IMG/VR virus record: IMGVR_UViG_3300031787_000001
Span: 62,001-126,000 of that record
Source of the DNA: a virus
Reading direction: 5' to 3' (one strand)
DNA: 64,000 bases
Positions 46,759-54,188 of this stretch are shown one piece after another; position 1 is the stretch's first letter, and each line of letters opens with the position of its first letter. Below the pieces are notes generated by a model. The model worked only from the letters and a program-made list of their open reading frames with translations. It made no database searches and was not told where the DNA came from. The position numbers were made by a program, and so were the translations under genes.

Positions 46759-47031
46759 TTATTCTACTGTTTCTTCATTTGTTTCTTCTGCCGGTTTACC
46801 ATGTTTCATAACGATAAATTTATCAACTGAGGCAATACCAAATGACCCCAATGTCATAATTAGGAACGAATTAAAGATGAAGTCTGTAACTAATAATTCT
46901 TTACCTAAAGAACCTGTTACGATGTCTGCAACGGCAAATATTACCATTACAACAAAAGATGCAAAACCAACAACCGATTTTTCATTTATATCGTTGTTGT
47001 CACTAAATAAATTTTTAAAAAATTTTTTCAT
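46759..47031 (-). CDS. Holin candidate, two transmembrane helices
   Basis: A 90-residue protein: MKKFFKNLFSDNNDINEKSV, then transmembrane segments about 21-43 (VGFASFVVMVIFAVADIVTG) and 50-70 (DFIFNSFLIMTLGSFGIASV) and an acidic tail. It is 26 nt from the endolysin gene. The protein at 52981-53346 starts with the same M(K/R)KFF...LxSDxNxI pattern, so the two are paralogues. Holin function is inferred from place and shape. Confidence 0.78.
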   Translation of the reverse strand: MKKFFKNLFSDNNDINEKSVVGFASFVVMVIFAVADIVTGSLGKELLVTDFIFNSFLIMTLGSFGIASVDKFIVMKHGKPAEETNEETVE

Positions 47032-47052
47032 AGGATACGGATTTTATTTTTA

Positions 47053-47484
47053 TTATTGACTTATACCAGTTATAAAGATGGTTAACCAAACAACAAGTGC
47101 CGATACCACACCAATCGTTACTCTTTGTTTTACTTTTTTATCCTCAAATTCCATCTTTTTATATTTTTCAATTTCTTTAACGTAAACGTCATTTAATAAT
47201 AAAGTTCTTTTTAAGGAATCTTGTGTTTTTGATAAATTTTTATTTGTATTAATTAATGATTCACTTGTTAATCTCAAATTTTCTTTATTTTGAAATAAAG
47301 AAACATTTATTAATTTAATACTATCTTTTAATAATAAAAATTTATTATCAATTGCTTTGGCTTGAGGTACGGTCATTATAACAACTTCCTCACCTTTAAT
47401 AATCTTCGTAGTCGGATATTGTGCGAATGATATATGGCTCACCACGATCATTGTCAATATCATAAAGTATTTTTTTAAGTTCAT
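47053..47484 (-). CDS. Coiled-coil envelope protein, spanin-like
   Basis: A 143-residue protein with a signal-like N-terminus (MNLKKYFMILTMIVVSHISF, cleavage after FA likely), a periplasmic coiled coil (about 45-115) and a C-terminal transmembrane helix (VTIGVVSALVVWLTIFITGI). The first 89 nt overlap the upstream lipoprotein gene in another frame, as in Rz/Rz1 pairs, although the topology differs from classic Rz. Lysis role inferred. Confidence 0.75.
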   Translation of the reverse strand: MNLKKYFMILTMIVVSHISFAQYPTTKIIKGEEVVIMTVPQAKAIDNKFLLLKDSIKLINVSLFQNKENLRLTSESLINTNKNLSKTQDSLKRTLLLNDVYVKEIEKYKKMEFEDKKVKQRVTIGVVSALVVWLTIFITGISQ

Positions 47485-47728
47485 TATTTTCTTCTTTTAA
47501 TTGTTTTATTTCATTTTCCATTTTTTGAATCTTTTTTACAGTTTTTTCTACTTTTCCTGTAATTGCAGAATCAGATTTGGAAGAGGCTTCTTGTGCTACT
47601 TCTGAATTTAATTTACTTTGTTGTATCAGAGAATCTATGGTAGAAGTTGTATTGTCAACCTTTTCCATTTTAATGGTTTTTGAGTTACAAGAAAGTAATA
47701 AAATACAGAAAAATAATAGTTTTTTCAT
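47396..47728 (-). CDS. Lipoprotein, outer-membrane spanin candidate
   Basis: A 110-residue protein with a lipobox signal peptide MKKLLFFCILLLSCNSKTIK (LLSC, Cys14 lipidated), then a coiled coil (KVEKTVKKIQKMENEIKQLK). It overlaps the next gene by 89 nt in a different frame and follows an inner-membrane coiled-coil gene by 2 nt. This matches two-component spanins that fuse inner and outer membranes at lysis. Confidence 0.82.
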   Translation of the reverse strand: MKKLLFFCILLLSCNSKTIKMEKVDNTTSTIDSLIQQSKLNSEVAQEASSKSDSAITGKVEKTVKKIQKMENEIKQLKEENNELKKILYDIDNDRGEPYIIRTISDYEDY

Positions 47729-47730
47729 GA

Positions 47731-48033
47731 TTACTTAATTTTTCCTAATTCTTGTAATACCGCAATTTTAGATGCCGCTGCGGACAATGTACTATCGGAT
47801 CTACGAAGAGCTTCAGTTAATTGATCAACTTTTCCTTCTAATTTTGTTATTTTTTCGTTCATTGTTTTTTGTGTATTTGAGTTAGTCATCTTTATATCAA
47901 CATAAAGATAACCTACAGCAATTATACAAATGAACATTAAACCTTTAACAGGTTCTTTAGCGAATTCTTTGAAAGAGATTGGTGGTTTTACTGTACCAGC
48001 AACTGTTTCTACTGCGGATTTAGCCTTAGCCAT
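47731..48033 (-). CDS. Inner-membrane coiled-coil protein, i-spanin candidate
   Basis: A 100-residue protein with a cytoplasmic N-terminus, one transmembrane helix (about 31-47, GLMFICIIAVGYLYVDI) and a periplasmic coiled coil (KITKLEGKVDQLTEALRRSD). Topology fits an Rz-type inner-membrane spanin; the lipoprotein partner starts 2 nt later. First gene of the lysis operon, with TATTTATA 31 nt upstream. Confidence 0.8.
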   Translation of the reverse strand: MAKAKSAVETVAGTVKPPISFKEFAKEPVKGLMFICIIAVGYLYVDIKMTNSNTQKTMNEKITKLEGKVDQLTEALRRSDSTLSAAASKIAVLQELGKIK

Positions 48034-48064
48034 TTAAATAGGATTTTGGATATATTATTATAAC

Positions 48065-48072
48065 TATAAATA
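48065..48072 (-). promoter_or_regulatory. TATTTATA upstream motif of the lysis operon
   Basis: Coding-strand TATTTATA 31 nt before the first lysis gene. A plus-strand TATATATTTATTG (about 48094-48106) faces the other way, giving a divergent pair. Confidence 0.5.
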
Positions 48073-48100
48073 TTGACATTTTTTAAAAATTCATATATAT

Positions 48101-49025
48101 TTATTGTAGACCTTGTGATTGAATCGGAAGTGTTTAAGTAACATTTGAGTTGGAATTGATACCAACGAATTCGGGTTCAAATACAAAAAAATATAAGGAA
48201 AATGAGAAGAAGAATTTCACTTCAAAGTGGTCTTGCTGTACCACAATCTTTTATTACCAAGGGTAAACAAAGATTAAAACAAAACGTAGACACCGTATAT
48301 ATGAACAACGGTGATGAGTTCGAGATCGAACTTTATAATCCCACACAAAATAAGATTTTAGCAAAAATTGAAATGAATGGTAGTTCTATTGGTAATGGAA
48401 TTATCCTTCGTCCTGGTGAAAGGGTATTTTTAGAAAGATACTTTGATGAAGCCAAAAAGTTTTTGTTTGAAACTTATACTGTCGACGGAAATAATGAAGA
48501 AGTACAAAATGCAATTGCAAAAAATGGTGATGTTACTGTTAGTTTCTACAATGAAAATAAACCACAACTGTATAATACAATCACTCCAAATGTAAATTGG
48601 ACTGCAACAAATGTGGGTGGTTCTTTTTCTTACACGGGTGATATTGGTGTATATAACACAACAACATCTGGCACTGTTAGTTATAGTAGTACATCGGGAA
48701 CTTATACTACCACAAATGAACCAATATTATTTTCAAGTTCTGTTAAATCCACACTTGATAAAAAATCGAGAGAAATTGAAACGGGTAGGGTTGAGAAGGG
48801 TTCAAATTCCGATCAATCATTTGTTTATGATAACTCAAGTTTCGAATATTATTCATTTCATACTAACTGGTGGAGAATAAAACCTATGCAGGAAAAACCA
48901 TGCACTAAGGACGATTTAGTGGTTTACTGCACGGAATGCGGTGCAAAACGTAAGAAAGATAACCATAAATTTTGTCCACATTGTGGAACAAAATATTAAT
49001 AAAAAATAAAACACAAGGTCAATAA
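48101..49025. repeat. Inverted repeat flanking the zinc-ribbon gene
   Basis: TTATTGTAGACCTTGTG (48101-48117) pairs with CACAAGGTCAATAA (49012-49025), a 9-bp core plus 5 bp after a 3-nt bulge. The arms lie in the 5' leader and just after the stop, so the mRNA ends could pair. Confidence 0.6.
48202..48999 (+). CDS. Zinc-ribbon protein with beta-rich body
   Basis: A 265-residue protein. The N-terminal 120 residues look like a small beta-sandwich (DEFEIELYNPTQNKILAKIE, then ILRPGERVFLERYF). A Thr/Ser/Gly-rich stretch (about 135-180) follows, and the C-terminus is a CxxC...CxxC zinc ribbon, VYCTECGAKRKKDNHKFCPH with a final CGTKY. AAGGAAA precedes the ATG. The leader (48107-48200) has a GTTGG/CCAAC hairpin. 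Function unknown; an abundant phage protein is possible given its isolated, strongly bounded unit. Confidence 0.85.
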   Translation: MRRRISLQSGLAVPQSFITKGKQRLKQNVDTVYMNNGDEFEIELYNPTQNKILAKIEMNGSSIGNGIILRPGERVFLERYFDEAKKFLFETYTVDGNNEEVQNAIAKNGDVTVSFYNENKPQLYNTITPNVNWTATNVGGSFSYTGDIGVYNTTTSGTVSYSSTSGTYTTTNEPILFSSSVKSTLDKKSREIETGRVEKGSNSDQSFVYDNSSFEYYSFHTNWWRIKPMQEKPCTKDDLVVYCTECGAKRKKDNHKFCPHCGTKY

Positions 49026-49052
49026 AAAAGGGGAGTTAAACTCCCCTTTTTT
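49024..49052. terminator. Bidirectional terminator
   Basis: AAAAAAGGGGAGTT/AACTCCCCTTTTTT hairpin between the convergent zinc-ribbon and amphipathic internal-protein genes. Confidence 0.88.
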
Positions 49053-49069
49053 AATTTGTATTTTCTCAA

Positions 49070-49930
49070 TTATAGAATTGATTTTCCGTTAAAAGCAATT
49101 GCTTCAGATAAAATACTTAAAGTATTTTTACCGGTAAAACTGTGATATCTTTCAAACATTTCTTGTAAGAAACCTTTAATACCACCCCAAACATTTCCAG
49201 CGACATTTGCCGCCTTATTTGCAAAACCAGTCACTCCCTGTTTAACGGTGTTGTACGCACTACTTACAGTTTGTTTGGCTTTATTATATGCACCTGATGC
49301 CCAACTTGCTGCCTTATCCCAAGCAACACCAACTTGATTTTGTATTGTACCCCACTGTTGTCCCAACCAACCTGAAACAGCACCACCAAATTCTTTAATA
49401 GCAGCGGCACCGACTAATATTTTTGCCCATGCCTGAACACCAAATTGTTTGAATGCCTGTATAACCCACTTAACAACACCGAATGTAGCTTCTTTTGCTG
49501 AGTTAAGTCCTTGTAAAATAGCTTGTGATCCTTTTTCGATTGCGATACCAGCCGCTTTCAATGCATCCATTCCCGATTTTCCAACTGCTTGAGCACCACT
49601 AACAACGGCCTTACCTGTTGAGGCCAAAAATTTCAATATTGCATTACTAACCGCCGCACTTACTTTGTAAAGACCTTTACCTATTAAATAAACAACAGTT
49701 GCACCTGCAATAAAAATGTTAAATGTTATTTTACCTATCGTTACCACAATTTGTTTACCTATATTAACAGCCTTTACAGCTGCGGTATTTACCGCTTGTC
49801 TGACTTTCTGTCCTGCTTGTGTACCGGTTTGAACACCTTGATTATAACTTTGTTTAATGTCTTCTTTGAGGATTATTTCATTTATCAAATCCTTTAATTG
49901 GGATTCCGTTAATTTAACTACTCTAGCCAT
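49070..49930 (-). CDS. Amphipathic CTS-bearing probable internal protein
   Basis: A 286-residue protein starting MARVVKLTESQLKDLINE, a textbook copy of the shared leader. The rest is Ala/Gly/Val/Lys-rich amphipathic helix with apolipoprotein-like 11-residue periodicity (AASWASGAYNKAKQTVSSAY) and a hydrophobic stretch (NIFIAGATVVYLIGKGLY). Such proteins can bind membranes or line DNA. Likely packaged and injected. TATTTATA lies 13 nt upstream. Confidence 0.78.
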   Translation of the reverse strand: MARVVKLTESQLKDLINEIILKEDIKQSYNQGVQTGTQAGQKVRQAVNTAAVKAVNIGKQIVVTIGKITFNIFIAGATVVYLIGKGLYKVSAAVSNAILKFLASTGKAVVSGAQAVGKSGMDALKAAGIAIEKGSQAILQGLNSAKEATFGVVKWVIQAFKQFGVQAWAKILVGAAAIKEFGGAVSGWLGQQWGTIQNQVGVAWDKAASWASGAYNKAKQTVSSAYNTVKQGVTGFANKAANVAGNVWGGIKGFLQEMFERYHSFTGKNTLSILSEAIAFNGKSIL

Positions 49931-49943
49931 AATGTTTTTTATT

Positions 49944-49951
49944 TATAAATA
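49944..49951 (-). promoter_or_regulatory. TATTTATA start-proximal motif
   Basis: Coding-strand TATTTATA 13 nt before the ATG at 49930. Confidence 0.5.
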
Positions 49952-49972
49952 TCTTGACTTTTATAAAAAAAA

Positions 49973-51823
49973 TTATTTTATTACTTTTTTAAATTTAATA
50001 AAACTTTCAAATAACTGATAATTTGTCACATATGACGCTAAATTTTCTACCTTAACATTACCTCTGTAAGATTTACCTGTGTCTTTATTTTGAAAATGTA
50101 TCTCGACTGATTTTTCAGAACAGTCAACACCAGATAATATTTTTACAATCACATGTTCATTTTCAAAAAAGTCTTTATTTTTGAAAATTTTACTATATAC
50201 ATCATTAAATTTTTGTCTAACTTCTAAACATTCTTTTGTTACCTCACCATCATCTATTAATTCTTCAAAAAATTTTTCAACATCATATTCCATTTTATCC
50301 CATCCTGCGGTTTCCCCCACATATTCATAAATGTATTCATATTCCGTTTGAACATTATTATCCGTTATATAATCCTCAATTATATTAAGTAAATCGGATC
50401 CCCCTTCCCCATCCATTTTTGTTATGTTATTTTTAACCAAATATTGTACAAAATATACAATATTTAATTCGACGTTAGAATTACGATAACCATTATCTAT
50501 TTTTATATACTTTTCAATATCATTTATTAATTTTTGTGCCTCAGCTTCAAAACTTTCTTGATTTAATCTCGTTGATTGATCTAAAAATTCTTCTTGTATT
50601 TTGCTACTTTTATAAAAAATTTCAAAATAATCTTTTTTAAATTGTTCATAATTAAAAGAACCTAAACCTTGTTTTACTTTATCTGAATTTTCTTCATAAT
50701 ATTTTTTGAATAAAGGTTCAAGTTCAATTGCAACATCATCATCATTATAAAATCTATCTCTTAAATCATCATATATTCTATCATAACTACTATTAATGTC
50801 CCCATTATACCCCGCAAGTACACTTTCCACATCACCAATTGTACTATAACTTCTGTAAGAATCTACTTCGAAATTAACATATCCACCACCAATCTGAATA
50901 TCAACTAATCGTTCATGTTCTATCTTTTCTTTCAATCCATCTATATTATTATTTAATAAATCATATACAATTGGATTTGATGTTGCATCTTCAGAAATTG
51001 ATTTTTTCAATAACTCAAGTGAATCTTCACCACTTAAAACAGTCATTCTTTTTATTTGAGCATCTATTTGTTTTTGATCAGTAACATTTGTAAAAAGTGA
51101 TGGGAAAAAATATTTTTTAATTTCGGGATTTTCATTTAAAAAATCACCAGTATTAATTTGTTTGTCAGCCGGATTCATGAATTGTTTAGACTCAAAATGA
51201 AACTGATACTTATCATTTTCATTTGTTTTATTAATCATAATAAACAATGGTCCCTGTGTGTTATATCTACTGAAATAATTATCCTTACCCTTATGTTTAT
51301 CATTTAAAGAATATGGACCCCATGTTGTACACCATTCAGTATTAACACCTAAATAACACGATGCCCTTTCGGTTAATGGTTGAACAATATACCAATTTTC
51401 TCCGTTATGTAAAATTTTATATTCTTGTTCAGATAAAGATTTTAATATCGTAGATATATCTCTTTTATCTTGAACAATGTATTTTTTAACTAAATCATAT
51501 AAATCACTAAGTTGATTTACTTTATTTATGTCTACTGCTATTTTGTGTTTATATAGATACCCAAGATAATCCTTGGCTCTATCTAAATCTTCCAATTTCA
51601 ATGTACCCTTACCATATAATAACAATAATAATTTAGAATACTTTCCAATTCTTTGTACCCTTTTTTCAATACTTGTATCAACTCCCGGATTTACCGCTGA
51701 TTGTGGATCTGCTGAAATTACTTTAATAAATGTTGCGGGAGGTATTTTACTATAATATTTTGTATATATCTCACTGGGGGTGGCCTCAACTAATAATTCC
51801 TCAAATAGTAATTTTAATTTCAT
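49973..51823 (-). CDS. WCT-motif family protein with CTS-like N-terminus (paralogue 3)
   Basis: A 616-residue protein beginning MKLKLLFEELLVEATPSEIY (L-V-E cleavage motif). Around 138-200 it has WYIVQPLTERASCYLGVNTE, WCTTWGPYS and GPLFIMINKTNENDKYQFHF, the W-(I/L)-(I/V)-x-P-L ... E-W-C-T ... (L)-F-I-(M/I)-(I/N) block of the WCT family. The remaining 400 residues are acidic, helical and Asp/Glu/Tyr-rich. Tandem with the OmpA-like gene (12-nt gap). Packaged enzyme is a guess. Confidence 0.82.
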   Translation of the reverse strand: MKLKLLFEELLVEATPSEIYTKYYSKIPPATFIKVISADPQSAVNPGVDTSIEKRVQRIGKYSKLLLLLYGKGTLKLEDLDRAKDYLGYLYKHKIAVDINKVNQLSDLYDLVKKYIVQDKRDISTILKSLSEQEYKILHNGENWYIVQPLTERASCYLGVNTEWCTTWGPYSLNDKHKGKDNYFSRYNTQGPLFIMINKTNENDKYQFHFESKQFMNPADKQINTGDFLNENPEIKKYFFPSLFTNVTDQKQIDAQIKRMTVLSGEDSLELLKKSISEDATSNPIVYDLLNNNIDGLKEKIEHERLVDIQIGGGYVNFEVDSYRSYSTIGDVESVLAGYNGDINSSYDRIYDDLRDRFYNDDDVAIELEPLFKKYYEENSDKVKQGLGSFNYEQFKKDYFEIFYKSSKIQEEFLDQSTRLNQESFEAEAQKLINDIEKYIKIDNGYRNSNVELNIVYFVQYLVKNNITKMDGEGGSDLLNIIEDYITDNNVQTEYEYIYEYVGETAGWDKMEYDVEKFFEELIDDGEVTKECLEVRQKFNDVYSKIFKNKDFFENEHVIVKILSGVDCSEKSVEIHFQNKDTGKSYRGNVKVENLASYVTNYQLFESFIKFKKVIK

Positions 51824-51835
51824 AAAGTTTAATTA

Positions 51836-52930
51836 TTACATACAACCACCTTGAATATCCCAAATAGTAGTACCAATTGGACTATATACAAATATATCAA
51901 CAGAATTCATTGATTCATCTTTCACAAAATTGGTAACACCAACTATTCGTCCTGGAAATAATTCATCTCTTCCTTCTGTTTTTATAACATCAGAAGTGAA
52001 TGTCCAAAACCCACCCGCCTTTTTTATTCTTTCAACATTCCTCTCCCCTGATTTTGACCAATTTATATTGACAACATGACCAAGAAGTTCTTGTAAACCA
52101 CCATCATCATTAAAACTTGAAGGATCGGGAATATTTTTTATATTACTTGGGAACATACCGGGTATTTTTTGACCATTTTTAACATATGTGTGATACAATA
52201 TTGTTCCCAACATAATATTCCAGTAAGTTTTTGGTTCGTCACCAACAAATCCCGTATTTATAATTTTATTACCCGATCTTACAACTAACATATCAGGAAC
52301 CATACGTGGATACATAACAATTTTAAATTTAGACCCGACCGGCATTTTTGATATATCAATAGATTTACTATATCCTAAGAAATTGTTATTTGGGTACGCA
52401 ACACCACCATTCATTGTTTCTTTAAAATCACAAATATTGTTTGTAGTGGTGCCGGTATTAACTGGTGTTTCTTTTTCACCCGAAACAGATGCAAACAACT
52501 TTACATATTGCCAAGCTGTATAATCGGGGTGTTTTGAACCTTTTTTAGTATCCCAATCAGGTCCTTGAGCACCTTTATTATCTATTATTAAATTTACATT
52601 TTGTGGTAATTTCTTATCTAAATAATTTTTAACCTCTTCAGCCCTTAATCTTGAAAGATCTCCGGGTTTCAAACCAACACCACTATTTGGTACTTTAGAC
52701 TCCGAAGATTCTATGGTTACATTTATTGCCGTATTTTTTGGGTATTTTGAAATATACCCATTAATTTGAGCTAGTGCACCATCTATAGCTTGTGTATTTA
52801 TTGGTCTATATTGACCACTTGGAAAACTATTTGGTGGTAATTTAATTTCTAACGCTTGACCCCTTTCTACTACGGGGTCCTGTTCTAGAATTATTCTTTT
52901 TAATTGATTTTCTGTTATAATAATTTTCAT
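51836..52930 (-). CDS. CTS-bearing protein with OmpA-like peptidoglycan-binding domain
   Basis: A 364-residue protein starting MKIIITENQLKRIILEQ (I-L-E cleavage motif). Residues about 30-145 resemble the OmpA C-terminal domain (INGYISKYPKNTAINVTIES, then LSRLRAEEVKNYLDKKLP). The C-terminal 200 residues are beta-rich and unrecognised. It could bind cell-wall peptidoglycan after injection or anchor the virion. TATTTATC lies 3 nt upstream. Confidence 0.82.
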   Translation of the reverse strand: MKIIITENQLKRIILEQDPVVERGQALEIKLPPNSFPSGQYRPINTQAIDGALAQINGYISKYPKNTAINVTIESSESKVPNSGVGLKPGDLSRLRAEEVKNYLDKKLPQNVNLIIDNKGAQGPDWDTKKGSKHPDYTAWQYVKLFASVSGEKETPVNTGTTTNNICDFKETMNGGVAYPNNNFLGYSKSIDISKMPVGSKFKIVMYPRMVPDMLVVRSGNKIINTGFVGDEPKTYWNIMLGTILYHTYVKNGQKIPGMFPSNIKNIPDPSSFNDDGGLQELLGHVVNINWSKSGERNVERIKKAGGFWTFTSDVIKTEGRDELFPGRIVGVTNFVKDESMNSVDIFVYSPIGTTIWDIQGGCM

Positions 52931-52969
52931 ATAGATAAATATAATATCAAAATAAAAAAAATGAAGTTA

Positions 52970-52977
52970 TATTTATA
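52970..52977 (+). promoter_or_regulatory. TATTTATA start-proximal motif
   Basis: TATTTATA 3 nt before the ATG at 52981; a near copy (TATTTATC, 52934-52941) serves the divergent gene. Confidence 0.5.
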
Positions 52978-52980
52978 AAT

Positions 52981-53346
52981 ATGAGGAAGTTTTTTACGAT
53001 TCTACTTTCAGATAGTAATAAAATATCAACCAAAAGGTTTATTGGGTTGATATGTTTAATTATGTTTATTGCATATGGTATCTCAGGATTACTAAGACCG
53101 TTTAATGTTCAATTTTGGATTTTTTATGTTTCTTTATGTACAATAACAATTTGGATTGCATTCAAGTTTATGTCTTCTGAAAAAATATTGAAGTATGATG
53201 TTATATCAAAATTAACTAAATTTGGTGCAGTAAAAGAAGTTGTGGATGGATTTATAGAAAATGAAAATACAATAGATGGTATAATACAACCTAATAATAA
53301 TGAAGAGGTGGGGGAAGAAGAAACTGTTTGGAATAAAGTAGAATAA
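52981..53346 (+). CDS. Two-helix membrane protein, paralogue of the holin candidate
   Basis: A 121-residue protein: MRKFFTILLSDSNKISTKRF, transmembrane segments about 19-38 and 46-66 (LICLIMFIAYGISGLL; FWIFYVSLCTITIWIAFKFM), then a soluble acidic tail. It shares the start pattern and topology with the protein at 46759-47031 but has a longer tail. It may be a second holin, an antiholin or a membrane decoy. Confidence 0.78.
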   Translation: MRKFFTILLSDSNKISTKRFIGLICLIMFIAYGISGLLRPFNVQFWIFYVSLCTITIWIAFKFMSSEKILKYDVISKLTKFGAVKEVVDGFIENENTIDGIIQPNNNEEVGEEETVWNKVE

Positions 53347-53347
53347 A

Positions 53348-53854
53348 TTATCTATTAAAATACATCTTAATAAATTCACTTTTCGACATCCCGACTTTGT
53401 TTGTTTCTTTTGGTTTTTCTGTAACTTTATTATCTACTACCTTTTTCTCTACGATTTTCTTTTCAACAATTTGATTTTTTGTGGTTGTTGGAGTTAAAGT
53501 AATTTCATTAACCACAATTTTAGGTTTTTTATCTTCAACTTGTTCTTGAACTGTTACACTAACCTTCTTATCTGAAACAACATCAAATTCTGAACTCCAA
53601 GGTTCAAAATGTACATCATCGGCTATGATCTCCAATTTTATTGTACCAACCTCACCTTCACTAAGGATATTTTTTAATTTTGGTAAATTAAATTCACACA
53701 CACCATTATCAAATAATTTACCTCTAAAAAGATATGACATTTCGTTCTTTGTTTCCAAAATAACTCTAGCTTGAGAATTACTTAAAGAAGTACCTTCAAC
53801 CTGTACAGTACATTGAAATTTATTGGTCTTGTCGGTATATAATTTGTAACCCAT
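53348..53854 (-). CDS. Hypothetical virion-associated protein with Lys/Val-rich tail
   Basis: A 168-residue protein. The N-terminal 90 residues are beta-rich, immunoglobulin-like (QCTVQVEGTSLSNSQARVIL, GTIKLEIIADDVHFEPWSSE). The tail is repetitive and charged (EKKIVEKKVVDNKVTEKPKE). It resembles decoration or tail-tube-associated proteins in design only. Coupled to the next gene by a 1-nt gap. Confidence 0.75.
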   Translation of the reverse strand: MGYKLYTDKTNKFQCTVQVEGTSLSNSQARVILETKNEMSYLFRGKLFDNGVCEFNLPKLKNILSEGEVGTIKLEIIADDVHFEPWSSEFDVVSDKKVSVTVQEQVEDKKPKIVVNEITLTPTTTKNQIVEKKIVEKKVVDNKVTEKPKETNKVGMSKSEFIKMYFNR

Positions 53855-53855
53855 A

Positions 53856-54185
53856 TTAAACTATAACTTTTACGTTTATTTGTCTTATTTCTTTTATAAA
53901 TAGTTTCATATCCTTAATTGTTACATCAACATCGGTATTTTTTGATTTATTACTAGTGATGACCAATTCTTTATTTTGTTCCGTTTTTATTCTTGTTATC
54001 AGTCCTATTAATACTTTTTTATCTTCTTCTGGTAGATTTTTAACAAATTTCGATAATTTCTTATTTCTGTTAAGTGGACCTGAAAAATTTACAATTTTTG
54101 ATATGACACAAGCCTCTACCCAAGTTATATTGGCATCTAACCATGTTAAAGTTGCGTCGTTCCATGTTAAACATTGTTGTGCCAT
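53856..54185 (-). CDS. Hypothetical protein with Trp repeats at the N-terminus
   Basis: A 109-residue protein. The N-terminus has three short repeats, LTWNDATLTWLDANITWVEA, and the rest is Lys-rich and helical/beta. It lies between the fibre paralogues and the beta-rich protein; a tail or fibre attachment role is possible. Confidence 0.75.
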   Translation of the reverse strand: MAQQCLTWNDATLTWLDANITWVEACVISKIVNFSGPLNRNKKLSKFVKNLPEEDKKVLIGLITRIKTEQNKELVITSNKSKNTDVDVTIKDMKLFIKEIRQINVKVIV

Positions 54186-54188
54186 AGG

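Noticed and set aside
48107-48200. A tRNA in the leader of the zinc-ribbon gene
   Set aside because: GTTGG/CCAAC and GGTTCAAATAC look like tRNA arms, but no acceptor stem can be formed.
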